NCBI GenBank assembly: GCA_023213395.1
Contig: CM041465.1
Span: forward strand, 9,796,001 to 9,860,000
Direction: 5' to 3'
Length of the DNA stretch: 64,000 nucleotides
From: Cycas panzhihuaensis
Taxonomy: Eukaryota; Cycadophyta
Part shown: positions 1 through 10,879 of the stretch, piece after piece
How the letters are laid out: the number at the start of each line of letters is the position of its first letter
Position numbering within the stretch: the first letter of the stretch is position 1
The notes under the pieces: generated by a model
What the model was told of the DNA's origin: nothing
Seen by the model: the letters and a program-made list of their open reading frames with translations, nothing else
Databases searched by the model: none
Position numbers and translations under genes: made by a program

Positions 1-1803
1 GTGACGAAAGCAGAGGGAAGTGGAACCTACAAGGCAAGCAACTACACGCAGGCGCCTGCAAGGCGTCGGAGCGCGAGTTCGGGATCTGCAATGGAGTATG
101 GCTACTACTGGGTGACCCTTCACCGCCTTGAGCGAAGGGCGAAGATACGTAGGACGAACCCGGCCGACTGGGAGTAGGCCCCTCCCACCCTTGGGTGGCG
201 GAAGGAGAGAGAAAGAACCTAACAAGGATAGGCCAAGAACAATCCGACGCAATCTAACCGGGTACACGAGCGACGTGAAGCAAGAGCTCAAGGCTAAGGA
301 AGAGGGAGGAAGGGTAAGGGAGAAGAAGACTCCTACAACCTTTCCTACGAATAACAAAGTACATGCAACAAGGCAAACAAATTGCAAACTAATACAAAGG
401 CAATTTTCCCTTTAATCTTTCGATGTTCTAATTACTAGGAAAAGAATAAAAGAAGGAAAAAGACCAGGGTAGCGAAGGGGAACGGAGCGTGCACCGGGCC
501 AAGGCGTGAGAGATGGCGAGCCTTTGGGAGGAGCACCCAACCACCAAGCATGTCTGGGATGTGAGATGTAGTGGCAAGAAAAGGGGCTTCCTTACCTTCC
601 CGGAAAAGTAAATGCGATAATCAAGGAAGGAAAGAAACGCTAACTAGCAAATGAGATAGCATAAAATATGACACATGCAAGGGACGCCACGGTGGAAGGG
701 GCAACGGCAACGTTCTCCGGCCCCGTACATTGTAAGCAACAAAGGTCTCCCCCTGCCGAGGGGAGACACCTATATGCAACACAAAGATCTAGCAATATAT
801 GTCTAACAACATAAACGAGAGTCTAAATGTACATGCATCGTGTTAGTCCAATAAGGAAAATATCAAAGAAGAACGATCCAAATGAAAGGAAACAACAAGG
901 TAAGCCTCGAGTGGCCTCACCCGCAAATGGTGCTCAAACCTCTCCCCAAGAGCCACGGGCGAGGAGAAAGTCAAGACTCAAGGCCGGAAAACTACCGCAA
1001 GAAGGGGCAAGAAAGACCCAAAGACACCCACGGGAACCGGATGCTACGGGAGCAAACCGTAACCGGGAGCAAAGGTGGAGCAAGAACCCGCTTGGGGCCT
1101 ATGGATGGCACCCAAACTCGAATGAAGGATCCCAAATCAGCGCAACTTGTGACAATGGTTTGGGCAACCAAGGGGAGCCTTGAACCCTTGTTTGCAAGCC
1201 AAGAGTAGCACGGGCGAGAGGGAGGCTTTGAGGGCTTTGAGCCGCTGGGAGCGTGGAAGGTGGTGCGAATCCACCCAGCCTCTGTCCAAAGCCTATGCAA
1301 CCCTCAACGCCACGCTTTGACAAAGAAACGCAGTAAGAAGCAGAGGGAGAGTGGTACAGCCCTCAAGAGGGAGGAAAACCAACTCTCAAGCAACAAATGA
1401 AAACAAATAAGTCAAGTGTAGATATCACCAAAAACAAATACAAAGTGAAGAGTACTGAAAGGGAGGCAAGGGATTTGCTCGGTAGAAAGGCCAAGAAGGG
1501 CCGGAACAAGCCCCAGATCTGAATAGAGCAGCTGTGGGGCCCTGCTATGGAGGTGGAATGGAAACACTGCAAACGGGAGCTCGTGGTGCCTGGTAGAAAA
1601 TAGTGAAACCGCTTCAAAGGAGCCCTCTCCAAGGCTTGAGGGCCGAGAGAATGTCTCAGCCAAGCCAAAGGAGAGCTGGGCGCTGTATGAAGAGTGCAGG
1701 TCCAGTTGTTGCAGCAAACAGCAGAAGAGAGCAGAGCAGGAGAGTGTTCCTCTTGAGAGTCAATCCAAAAGTGAGCCAAAAAAGATCCTTAGAGAGAGCC
1801 AAA

Positions 1804-1815
1804 AGATGTTTAAGT
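1804..1815 (-). promoter_or_regulatory. TATA-like element in the G1 LTR
   Basis: In element sense the sequence reads TACTTAAACATC, just downstream of the LTR hairpin. The same stretch occurs at about 10202-10213 in the other LTR. In the related LTR of element B a TTTAAAA stretch (about 16103-16110) lies the same way after a related hairpin. The transcription start itself is inferred. Confidence 0.3.
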
Positions 1816-1880
1816 ACTAAAGCAAAACCCTAAAGTACGCGAATAGGGCACGGCTGGAAGGGAAAAAAGGCGCGAACCAC

Positions 1881-1913
1881 GTGGCAGTTTCGCAATAAAT
1901 GCGAAATTGCCAC
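1881..1913. other. Inverted repeat (hairpin) in the G1 LTR
   Basis: A 14-base arm (1881-1894, GTGGCAGTTTCGCA) pairs with 1900-1913 with a single mismatch around a 5-base loop. It recurs at 10275-10306 in the other LTR, where one arm is altered, and at 16011-16039 in the LTR of element B, where its CG sites have become TA or CA while pairing is kept. Confidence 0.75.
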
Positions 1914-2639
1914 GGCGGATTTAAAAAAACAAACAGAGACAGTCGTCTGGCGGAAACTTTAGCGGTCATGAATATTCCAGTGATGCTGCGAAAATTCAGG
2001 TCTGCCGAAGATCACGGCAGATGCGAAGATTATGGCGGTATGCACCAGGAGACCTGAAATGGGGCCCACTGGCCGGTCAGTGAGGGGCAAGCGGTAAAAG
2101 GCTAAAGGACAACTAAAACACCCACCGGGAAGCAAAAAAGCCAAGAAACGGGCCCACGGGAGCAGAAATAGGCCCCCAAATGAGGTGGCAAGCTAACCAA
2201 GCGGCGATGAGACATCACACGGGTGGAGGTGGCGCAAACCCGGTGGATCCAGGAGAGAGGAGGCGGATGGGGAAATGTCACGGTCACCAAGGTGCCACAC
2301 TCGCTAAGAGTGTGCCTGCTATAGTCGTCATAGGCTAAACATAGGTGTGGACGACGACCGGGCCGCCCACAAAGTCATACGCATGCAAATATGTAAGACA
2401 ATCAAGACATAAAAGTGATGATAATGCTAGAGACATACACACTTACCGAGTCGGTGATTAGTATCCATTCCGGGCCGGAAACACCTTATGGCGTGAGCCT
2501 CGCTCGGGAAGCGATGCGATGGCGAATCTTGGCAACACAATGTCGAGTACATGTGTATATAGATATATCAATCAAGACCGGATCGGTGGGCAAGGGTGCT
2601 TGCGAGTGTCGTGGCGGAGCAGCGTGGATCTGAAAGCGG

Positions 2640-3306
2640 TGGAGACAATATAGGGTGCTATGAGCCACACAGGCCGTGGGAGAAAGAGACAGGTGAGGGG
2701 CGCCCCCACAATGAATGTAAAGGAGCATGCAGGACCATGTGGGGAACAAATGGTGGGTACCATAGTTTTACCTCGTTAGCAGCCCGATTTCGGAGGTGCG
2801 GCGGATCATGGCGGAGGCGACCAACGGCACGAGGCTTGGGCGGCAGGAAGGCCAAGCAAGACTCGGGGGCGGTCGTGAGGCGAGGCAGGCGCTCAGGGAT
2901 GAGCCGAACAAGGCTATCCGCCTCGGCGTTGAGAGCCCGAGGGATATCTTGGATATCAACGAGAAAGCGGGCGGGGAGGGATCCGGCGGCGAGCAAGAGT
3001 CCTCAGTGAGGGCATCGCACGGTAGACCCGGGTGAGATGAGACACCACAACTTGAGAGTCGCAGAGCAAAACAATGGGTCATGATGGAAACGAAGGGCAT
3101 CGGTAAGGGCTTGATGGCATTTGTATACTCGGCTTCATTGTTGGTAGCCTCAGGAGGAAGATCGAGGCGGAGGAGATCATAACCCGGAAGGGTGCGGAGA
3201 ATCCACTTGGTGAAGGTCGAGTTACTGCATGGCTTCCGTCGGTAAAGATGTGAGCAGACATAGGTGACACAAAATCCAAGCGGATGATCGGTGATGAAGG
3301 CAACAC
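2640..3306 (-). pseudogene. Second RNase H domain of G1, downstream of integrase (frameshifted)
   Basis: RNase H cuts the RNA strand of RNA-DNA hybrids during reverse transcription. Three minus-strand frames add up to one domain: the start carries TDGS (about 3243-3232, first catalytic Asp), the middle carries ATNNEAEY (about 3145, catalytic Glu), and the end carries an IPRALNAEADSLVRL block (about 2960-2910, final Asp) followed by NEVKLWYPPF near 2775. All key acidic residues are visible, but at least two frameshifts separate them. It lies after the integrase end and before the 3' LTR, so it is distinct from the RNase H normally joined to RT. The NEAEY and AD-x-L blocks resemble the archaeal/plant-type RNase H known from Tat elements. 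B, E1, E2 and E3 carry the same domain in the same place. Confidence 0.75.
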
Positions 3307-3961
3307 TTAGAAAGCAGACAACGGTGGCGTCGAGGGTAGGAGGACCTAGCAATGAGGTAACCCAGGGGCGGGGCCATAGCAGATGAACATGGATGGATAG
3401 TTTGGCAGAGGAAAGCACGGGCCTCCAGGGGGTCATATATAGGACCACATGATTGTACCCCCCCTGCAAGGACACCGGCTTCCCAGGATGTATGATGACA
3501 TGATTTTGATATGTATACGTGCATGGGGTGAGTGTTATGTTGTGTAGTAGGTGATTCATGTTATGAACATTTTATAGTATGATGCACACGTTTCCTTCCA
3601 TGTATAACCACACACCTAACAGGGGCACACACCACGTGGTGAGCGGGGCGACATGGAGGTGTGAGGTTAGGAAGCGAGGCGGCATACATGTCTGCAGGAG
3701 AGCATAACAGGATATGCGAAGGAAACGCCAGACAGAAAGAGGGGCAACAATGCCCCAAGCGTCCTCCGGTTGGGAGATGCCCAAGCGAGAGGACCAAGGT
3801 TCCCGAGAGGATACGAGAACGCGGGTTCCGTGGACGGAACCAGAGAGACAAAGCGGGGTCCACCTTAAATAGCCATTCTACACGCGGCTGGGAAGAATGG
3901 GGACAACCTAAGATGGTAGTTTAGGCTCGTTTCGGAGGCGAGGCGAGGGATCGTAGAAGGG
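3307..3961 (-). other. Spacer between integrase end and RNase H in G1, with TATA-like box
   Basis: No conserved protein domain is visible. In element sense a GGCTATTTAAGG stretch (3874-3863) lies about 0.6 kb upstream of the RNase H. Element B has a TTTATATATG stretch in the corresponding place. Separate transcription of the RNase H frame is therefore possible but unproven. Confidence 0.4.
3863..3874 (-). promoter_or_regulatory. Possible internal TATA box upstream of the G1 RNase H
   Basis: Element sense reads GGCTATTTAAGG in otherwise GC-rich DNA. Support is only motif plus a similar position in element B (13891-13900). Confidence 0.25.
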
Positions 3962-4365
3962 TCAAGCGTAAAACTTCTTAAGGAACATCCCATTAACGGC
4001 TTTCTCAAATTCGAGCCCCTCCAGGGTGGCTATCCTATAGGCACCATTATCGAGAGATTCGATAATGACGAAAGGACCGACCCACCGGGGTTGGAATTTG
4101 GTCAAACGGTCATGGAGATATTCGAGCTCAGCGTCCAGAAGCTTTTCTACCTCCATCTTGACGGTGGCGTAAAGCTTGGGTGAAGGACGCGACGGGCGCA
4201 CAGGGTGGGCGCCAGGAAGGGTGGTGAGGTTATGAGTGACAATCGAGGAGTCGATTCCCTTCATGTCAGCATAATCCCACATGAAAATGTCTCGAAATTC
4301 ACGGAGCAGAGGGAATATTCCCTAATCTCATCGAGAGCATTCGTCCCAACCCTAATGACCTTGCG
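3962..4365 (-). pseudogene. In-frame fusion of RT N-terminus to integrase C-terminus (G1)
   Basis: The start matches the leader of plant gypsy RT: a degraded VIRVGTNALDE block, then WDYADMKGIDSSIV and the MEVEKLLDA segment that normally precedes the RT palm. Directly after it, in the same frame, comes the integrase tail: KFQPRWVGPFVI, NGAYRIATLEG and the closing LKKFYA. The fused frame is open for 107 codons (4282-3962). Missing in between are the RT palm with its DD motif, the first RNase H, and the zinc-binding and DDE core of integrase, roughly 2.5 kb by comparison with E1. The product cannot copy or integrate DNA, so G1 must have used enzymes of another element. Confidence 0.8.
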
Positions 4366-4739
4366 GGGCCAAGACTACGTCTTGAATTCCCCATGCACAT
4401 GGCATTGCCCTCTTCAAAGTGAAGAGGGGCAAGATCAAGGAGGAGGAGGAATAGGAGAGGGATCGGATCGGCGGCGTGGATCCGATCGCAAGGATCTTCC
4501 TGGCCGAGTAGGTGGTGACCGAAGGCGATTAGGTGCAAGGCCCGCTGGGTGCTCAAATGAGGCTTCATCATCCTCGAAATAGTCCACTCCATGGATGACC
4601 CTATTTCGAGTAGAAGAAGCGCTAGAAGGGAAAGGAGCAGCGGGATAAGGCGATCATTGGATCGCTTAACTTCTTCATGGAACCGAAGGAAAACCAGAAG
4701 AGGCTCCTCGAGAGGAGCGAAGGCAATTCCTCAAAACCA
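4366..4739 (-). other. Protease-to-RT linker of G1
   Basis: Pro-, Ser- and Arg-rich translations with frameshifts and no conserved domain. By position this is the variable linker between protease and RT. Confidence 0.5.
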
Positions 4740-5440
4740 TCACTGCGGAGGGTAATGAAAAGAAGAACCGGCGGGCGGGTCAGCACGAGCGATGGTGTGT
4801 GACACGCGCGAGGGGCTAGTCTCACCAACGAGAGAGGTTCCAAACGAGGGTCTAGAGCGAGACAGGTACGGCCTATTGGTGCGAAGGAAAGAAATGGGGT
4901 GGAGACAACCCTCGTCTCCGTCAAGCGATTCATCATCGCTGAACGAAGCAAGGTACCCATAACTCCTGACGCCAATAGGGGCAAAACGTGCGAGACTAGG
5001 AAGGGAAGATGTGGGATCTTCTTCTGACGGATTGGGTAAACCAATTGAACAAGCCGAGGCGTGAGTGGGTGAACCTTGGTTTGCCGAATTGGCATAACGA
5101 GTTTGTTTGGCAAAAGGACGTTCACGGGGAACCACTCTCATTCGTCCGTCATGGATGAATTTAAGCTGTCCCCAAAGGGTCGAACACACGGCTCCCATTT
5201 GGTCGAGCCATGGGCGACCTAGAAGGAGGTTGTAATCCACGTCAACGTCGAGGACTACAACATCTAAGAAGAAGTTTTGCCCCCAAGGGTAAGTTTAATC
5301 ACGACAGATCCGAGAGGGTCTTCTCGCCATCACATACCCTTGGCATCGCCAGAACGGGTTCCATATGAGATACCAAGCTCTTGCATAACACGCAAGGGCA
5401 TGGCATCGATGTAAGAGCCGTGTCGACAACGGTTCTTCGG
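4740..5440 (-). pseudogene. Retropepsin-like protease region of G1
   Basis: The protease cuts the gag-pol precursor. Near 5420-5390 a VVDTALTSMP segment aligns with the active-site region, usually D-[ST]-G, so Gly appears replaced by Ala or lost to a frame error. Downstream, YNLLLGRPWLDQMGAVCSTL and KFIHDGRM (about 5235-5130) are the hallmark block that follows the protease core in plant gypsy elements. The rest is a charged, Ser/Pro-rich tail without a known domain. Frameshifts divide the region. E1 (40350-40660) and E2 (45790-46200) hold the same domain. Confidence 0.75.
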
Positions 5441-6423
5441 AGGGTGCAATCAGCGTGTCGATCGTGATGGTGAATGGGAAGTTCCACCGACGTTCCTGCT
5501 CACCGGCGGAGGAAGATCCTTAGGATCGAAGGAAATAGTGGGTCCGCCACCTTGGGCGACGCCCAAAGCGTGGACAGGCACATCTCCCGATCCTAAAGCT
5601 TCCAGAGGAGGGCGTTGCTCGGGACAACTCCTCGAGCGTCCATCAAGGACATTCTGCGGCCGATCAGTATGGAGCTCGTCCCACGACGGAGAAGGGTTTA
5701 CCCTTCCCGGTGGGTTGGGTAAGTGCCCTTGAAGTCGTAACGACCCGCACGTGAATAGCCTTGGGAAAGAGGATTTCGAGGAAGGGTCTCGGAAGGATCG
5801 GAAGGAGCGGAAGAACCGGCGGCTCCGCCGCTTCCTTAGCAGCTTGAGATCGTGTAAGGGCGAAAGCCTGAGTTGCTTCAAATCGAATCACCTTCTTCCC
5901 CCTATTCCGGGGTCGTGAAGGTGACGGAGTACGGCGGCCAGGAGAACGAGAAGAGGAAGAAGAGTTCCGGGCGCCTTTCCCCTTGTCGCGGGAAGGGCGG
6001 GGATCAGGTGATCTTCCTCGGTTACGGTCGTTCTTGGTTTGGGGGTTGCGATCACGTTCCCCATGTTTAGGGAACGGATCCTTGTGAACAGGTTGGTCTA
6101 GATTAGGCCTTGAGGCCCGTTTGGGAGAGGAATCGCGTCGAGGGGCATCCTTTGGATCTTTGGGCCCTAGCGTGAATCGTCATGGAAGCAATCCCCTTGA
6201 ATGGAACACCCCTTTTTCTCAATCGGAGGGTCGGACCTTCTCTCTTGGGAGGATCTGCGTTCCCATTCACAGGAAGAGGAGCTTGGGTAGTTTGTTGGAC
6301 TTGTTTGTTTGAAGTAGGAGACGAAGGACCTTGAAGCTTGAGCTCCTTCATCGTGCGCTTTCGAGCAGTATAGGTGAGGTGAGGGGATCTAAGGTCCTCT
6401 CGGTGGGATGAGAGGAAGACCGC
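5441..6423 (-). other. Gag-to-protease linker of G1
   Basis: Low-complexity, Arg/Lys/Glu/Ser-rich translations containing an ALTRSQAAKEAAEPP-like segment near 5850, typical of the linker before protease. I could not place the expected C-x2-H-x4-H-x4-C knuckle seen in E1 and E2; frame errors may hide it. Confidence 0.5.
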
Positions 6424-7015
6424 GTCGGTGAGAAGGTTTAGTGTCTTTGGTAGGGGTGGTGCCTCACGGGCGTTGCGAGGGCTTGGGTGGTTTCTTGAGC
6501 CCTGCTTGGATCTCAATAGCCTCCAACGCCAAGCACTTGGCGATCGCGGAATCACACGTGGTCGCCCCCATCTTGAGGACTTCCACGTGGACTTGGACGA
6601 AGTGCATTGACAACAGTCCCGCTCACTCCTGCAAAGTCGCCTTGGTGGAGTGAAGCGGATCGTGGAATCGCCGCACAAAGTCACGATTCATCTCATCGTG
6701 ACCTTGTTTGAGCGAGAGAAGGATTTCATCCCGCTCTTGAATGGGCGAGCTACATCAAAGTAATTGATGAACTCATCCACCAATTCTTTGGAATGAATAG
6801 GCGAGTGGGCGGAGACGATAAAACCATTTAAGGCGCCACCCCGCAAGGATCGAGGAAAGAGTTTCATCAAAATATGGTCGTAAGCCCGATGAATCGATGC
6901 ATGCCATAGAGAAACTACGGACATGCTCGGGTCTTCTGACGAAGTCCCATCGAATCTAGGAACTTCAGGAGGATGAGGCGGCAAGTTGGTTCGCAACGCC
7001 TCAACCAGAGAGGGG
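6424..7015 (-). pseudogene. Gag capsid domain of G1 (one frameshift)
   Basis: Gag forms the particle in which reverse transcription takes place. The first part (about 7015-6710) has PPEVPRFDGTSSEDPS, then a hydrophobic core ending in FINYFDVARPFKSGMKS. After a frameshift near 6710 it continues as LSLKQGHDEMNRDFVRRFHD (about 6718-6660) and FVQVHVEVLKMGATTC, ending in a Pro/Lys tail at about 6424. This is the retrotransposon gag family signature. E1 shows a close homologue (42100-41590) with the same FINYFNVVRPFK and DFVRRF blocks. One in-frame stop (TGA) is also present. Confidence 0.82.
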
Positions 7016-8317
7016 TTGACCTAAAGTCCACGAAGGCGCGCCCTTGCACGGCAAGTAGGATCAACGAACATCAGTAGGTGGCGCGAGGAGGCGGATGGGG
7101 GTAGGACACCCATCCCTCCTTGAGGAACCACCCTCACGACAAGAGGCGGGAAAAGGCGCCTTGGAAGGGAGTCAGATTCCCTTGCGAAGGCACAACGGAT
7201 GGAACCGCATTAGATGGCGGACAAGAGGGATGCGGAACCGGGTTCTGCCCATACGGGCCACCCGGAGGTGGGGCCATTCCGTAGGGGTGGAGCGGATCCA
7301 CCCCATAAGCAGAAGACGGCTTCCCCTACCCTGCCCCCAAGGTTGAGAAGTATACCCTGGGGGAACGTAGAAAGAAGCACCAACGCGCTGGGTTGGAGGA
7401 TGCGTGGGAACGAATCCCACCGATCAAGTACTGGAAGGCTAGCAGGGCGACTAGGCCTACTAGGAGCAGCATGTGCCAGATTGGGAGACGGCACATTAGT
7501 TGGATCGGGAACGGGTATGCTAACCCCGGTGAGGGGAGACACCGTGAGAAGGCCCTAAGGCATTAGGGCCTTGACAAGGGATGGAAGGTGCCACACGTGC
7601 CCCCACTGCAGGAAATGAATGGGGTGTACGCGTAGGCACGAAAGGGTTTGTCATCACAGGAAAGGCGGACGAGGATGAAGCGTGAGGGGGAAGAGCAGGG
7701 GAGGAAGAGGCTCCCCTGCGCAGGACACCCTCAAGCCATTCGGGACGTGGTTGAGAGCATGCCGCACGGCATCCGTCCAAGAGCCTCAAGCACGTCAATG
7801 AGGAGTCCCCACATACCCATAAGAGGTGATCGGGACCTCGAACAAGGCATGTCCATCCGAAGGTTCCTCATAAAATCGCCATCGTGGCAATCCTCGGGAG
7901 GAGCGGATCCCTCTACCAAGGCGTGGGTAGAAGGATGGGGAGCACAAGAAAGGTGTTGATCGATCGGGTAGTAAAAGGAGTCGTCACCCTCTTGGGTGGA
8001 CTCCGGAATGAAGAAGGAAGAGCTTGGGTTTCCATAACCGAAGCGGGATAGGTCCAATCGGAAGAGTACCCTTCCATAGTCGGATCGGGATCCGACGAGG
8101 CAAGAAGGCTATACTCGGGTCTTCTAACAAAGGGGTAGACCGCAACGACGAGAGAAACGACGCATGCAAGGTCGGCCAAGCGATGTCGAAAAGAGAAGGA
8201 GCAGATAACACGCTGCTGGGGGCTGCCCAACGTGGAGGTCAAGACAGGTATAGAAAGGATCACACAGGAGTAGCGAAACCAACCGAAGAGAGCGAGACTA
8301 GCTCCCTTCTTGGCGGC
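7016..8317 (-). other. G1 leader and gag N-terminal low-complexity region
   Basis: Several overlapping Pro/Gly/Ser-rich frames (for example PPGYTSQPWGQG near 7345) fit the disordered N-terminus of Tat-type gag proteins, preceded by untranslated leader. No single intact frame or start codon can be supported. Confidence 0.45.
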
Positions 8318-8334
8318 CCCAAGATGGTCGCCAT
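8318..8334 (-). promoter_or_regulatory. Candidate primer-binding site of G1
   Basis: Element sense reads TGGCGACCATCTTGGGG, about 50 bases beyond the 5' LTR end. E1 has TGGTGACCATAC five bases after its LTR (43385 down), and B has TGGTGACCC after its LTR. The shared TGGYGACC core supports a tRNA-primed start; the tRNA is not identified and the distance in G1 is long. Confidence 0.4.
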
Positions 8335-8381
8335 GGACGCTTGCTACTGGGATAACCGCCCGAATCGATAGGCGGGAGAGA

Positions 8382-10879
8382 TGGTGACGAAACGGTAGGA
8401 AGTGGAACCTACAAGGCAAGCAACTACCACGCAGAGCGCCCCGTGCACCGGAGCGCGAGTTCGGGATCTGCAATGGAGTATGGCTACTACTGGGTGACCC
8501 TTCACCGCCTTGAGCGAAGGGCGAAGATACGTAGGACGAACCCGGCACTGGGAGTAGGCCCCTCCCACCCTTGGGTGGCCAGAAGGGAGAGAGAAAGAAC
8601 CTAACAAGGATAGGCCAAGAACAATCCTCACGATCTAACCTGCACACGAGCGATGCGGGAAGCAAGAGCTCATGGCTAAGGAAGAGGGAGGAAGGGTAAG
8701 GAGAAGAAGACTCCTACAACCTTTCCTACGAATAACGAAAGTACATGCAACAAGGCAAACAAATTGCAAACTAATACAAAGGCAATTTTCCTTTTAATCT
8801 TCGATGTTCTAATTACTAGGAAAAGAATAAAAGAAGGAAAAAGACCGTGGGTAGCGAAGGGAGCGGAGGCGTGCACCGGGCCGAAGCGTGAGAGATGGCG
8901 TAGCCTTCCGAGGAGCACCCAACCACTCAGCAGCTCTGGGATGTGAGATGTAGCGGCAGCGAAAGGGGCTTCCTTACCTTCCCGGGAAAAGTAAATGCGA
9001 TCAAGGAAGGAAAGAAACGCTAACTAGCAAATGAGATAGCATAAAATATGACACATGCAAGGGACGCTTCTGGGTGGAAGGGGCAACAGCAACGTTCTCT
9101 CGCGTCCCGAGTACCTGTAAGCAACAAAGGTCTCCCTCCTGCCGAGGGGAGACACCTATATGCAACACAAAGATCTAGCAATATGTCTAACAACATAAAC
9201 GAGAGTCTAAATGTACATGCATCAGTGTTAGTCCAATAAGGAAAATATCAAAGAAGAACGATCCAAATGAAAGGAAACAACAAGGTAAGCCTCGGAGTGG
9301 CCTACCACCCGCAAATGGTGCCCAAACCTCTCCCCAAGAGCCACGGGGCAGCGAGGAGAAAGTCAAGACTCAAGGCTGGAAGACGGCTGCAAGAAGGGGC
9401 AAGAAAGACCCAAAGACACCCACGGGGAACCGGGATGCTACGGGGAGCAAACCGGGTAACCGGGGAGCAAAGGTGGAGCAAGAACCCGCGTTTGGGGCCT
9501 ATGGATGGCACCCAAACCTGAATGAAGGATCCCAAATCAGCAACTTGTGACACTGGTTTGGGCAACCAGAGGGAGCCTTCGAACCCTTGTTTGCAAGCCA
9601 AGAGTAGCACGGGGCGAGAGGGAGGCTTTGGAGGGCTTTGAGCCGCTTGGGGAGCGTGGAAGGTGGTGCGGAATCCACCCAGCTCCCGACCAAAGCCTAG
9701 GCAACCCCTCAACGCCACGCCTTGGAAAGAACGCAGTAAGAAGCGAGAGGGAGAGTGGTACAGCAGTCCTCAAGAGGGAGGAAAACCAACTCTCAAGCAA
9801 CAAATGAAAACAAATAAGCTGAAGTGTAGATATCACCAAAACAAATACAAAGTGAAGAGTACTGAAAGGGAGGCAAGGGATTTGCTCCAGTAGAAAGCGT
9901 GAAGAAGGGCCGAACAAATGACCAGATCTGAATAGAGCAGGCCGGGGCCTGCTATGGAGGTGGAACGGAAACACCGCAAACGGGAGCTCGTGGATCGCCT
10001 GGTAGAAAATAGCCGAAACCGCTTCAAAGGAGCCCTCTCCAAGGCTTGAGGGCCGAGAGAATGTCTCACCTAAGCCAAAGGAGAGTCAACAGTATGAAGA
10101 GTGCAGTCCGCTTGTTGCAAAACAGTAAGAGAGCAGAGCGGAGAGTGTTCCTCTTGAGAGTCAATCCGTATGAGCCAAAAAAAGATCCAGAGAGAGCCAA
10201 AAGATGTTTAAGTACTAAAGCAAAACCCTAAAGTACGCGAATAGGCACCTACCGAAGGGAAAAAGGCGAACCACGTGGCGCTTCGCAATAAATGCGAAAT
10301 TGCCACCACGGATTTAAAACAAACAGAGATGTCGTATCACGGAAACTTTAGCGATACCGCGAATATTCCAAATGATCATGAAATTCCCCAGCGATCACAA
10401 GATCACTGCCGAAGATTACGGCCAGTATGCACCAGAGACACAAATGGGGCCCACCAACCGTCCAGTCAGGGGCAAACTAAAAGGCTAAAGGACAACTAAA
10501 ACACCCACCGGGAGCAAACAAGCCAAGAAACGGGCCCACGGGAGCAGAAATAGGCCCCCAAATGAGGTGGCAAGCTAACCAAGCGACGATGAGACATCAC
10601 ACGGGTGGAGGTGGCGCAAACCCGGTGGATCCAGGAGAGAGGAGGGCAGATGCGGGAAGTAATACGGTCACCAGGGTGCCACACTCGCTAAGAGTGTGCC
10701 CCTGCTATAGTCGTCATAGGCTAAACATAGGTGTGGACGACGACCAGGCCGCCCACAAAGTCATACGCATGCAAATATGTAAGGCACAATCAAGACATAA
10801 AAGTGATGATAATGCTAGAGACATACCTGCACTTACCTGAGTCGGTGATTCCGTATCCATTCCCGGAAGCCGGGAAACA
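8382..10879 (-). repeat. 5' LTR of G1
   Basis: This is the partner of 1-2483. In element sense it starts TGTTTCCCGG (10879) and ends CACCA (8382). The hairpin lies at 10275-10306 and the TATA-like stretch near 10202-10213. Differences from the other LTR cluster in GC-rich spots and homopolymers, while blocks in between are identical. Confidence 0.88.

Larger units (their letters stand above)
1..2483 (-). repeat. 3' LTR of G1
   Basis: This matches 8382-10879 over its whole length, with long blocks of identity, for example around 2190-2400 against 10590-10790. In element sense it begins TGTTTCCGG at 2483 and should end CACCA just outside the window, as the other LTR does. No coding gene is supported inside it; open frames here are chance products of GC-rich sequence. 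Toward the middle it holds a hairpin (1881-1913) and a TATA-like stretch (1804-1815). Confidence 0.9.
1..10879 (-). mobile_element. G1: young Ty3/gypsy (Tat-like) LTR retrotransposon, internally deleted
   Basis: Two direct repeats of about 2.5 kb (1-2483 and 8382-10879) enclose a 5.9-kb internal region. Read on the minus strand, its order is gag (about 7015 to 6424), protease (about 5440 to 4740), the start of RT fused to the end of integrase (about 4365 to 3962), then a separate RNase H (3306 to 2640). The core of RT, the first RNase H and the integrase catalytic domain are missing. High GC and long identical stretches between the LTRs suggest a recent insertion, whereas relatives further right are AT-rich. 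The left LTR is cut by the window edge about two bases short of its end, so a target-site duplication cannot be checked. Coding frames are broken by several shifts, some of which may be sequencing errors. Confidence 0.88.

Noticed and set aside
1363-1779. A 138-codon frame in the LTR, also present near 9302-9974
   Set aside because: Present in both LTRs only because they are copies; no conserved domain, and the frame breaks differently in the two copies.
2768-3559. A 263-codon minus-strand open frame
   Set aside because: Only its middle carries the RNase H (ATNNEAEY block); the rest is out of frame with the domain. It is part of a frameshifted domain, not one gene.
7913-8665. A 250-codon minus-strand open frame
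   Set aside because: It crosses the LTR border of G1 and has no domain; long chance frames are expected in GC-rich sequence.
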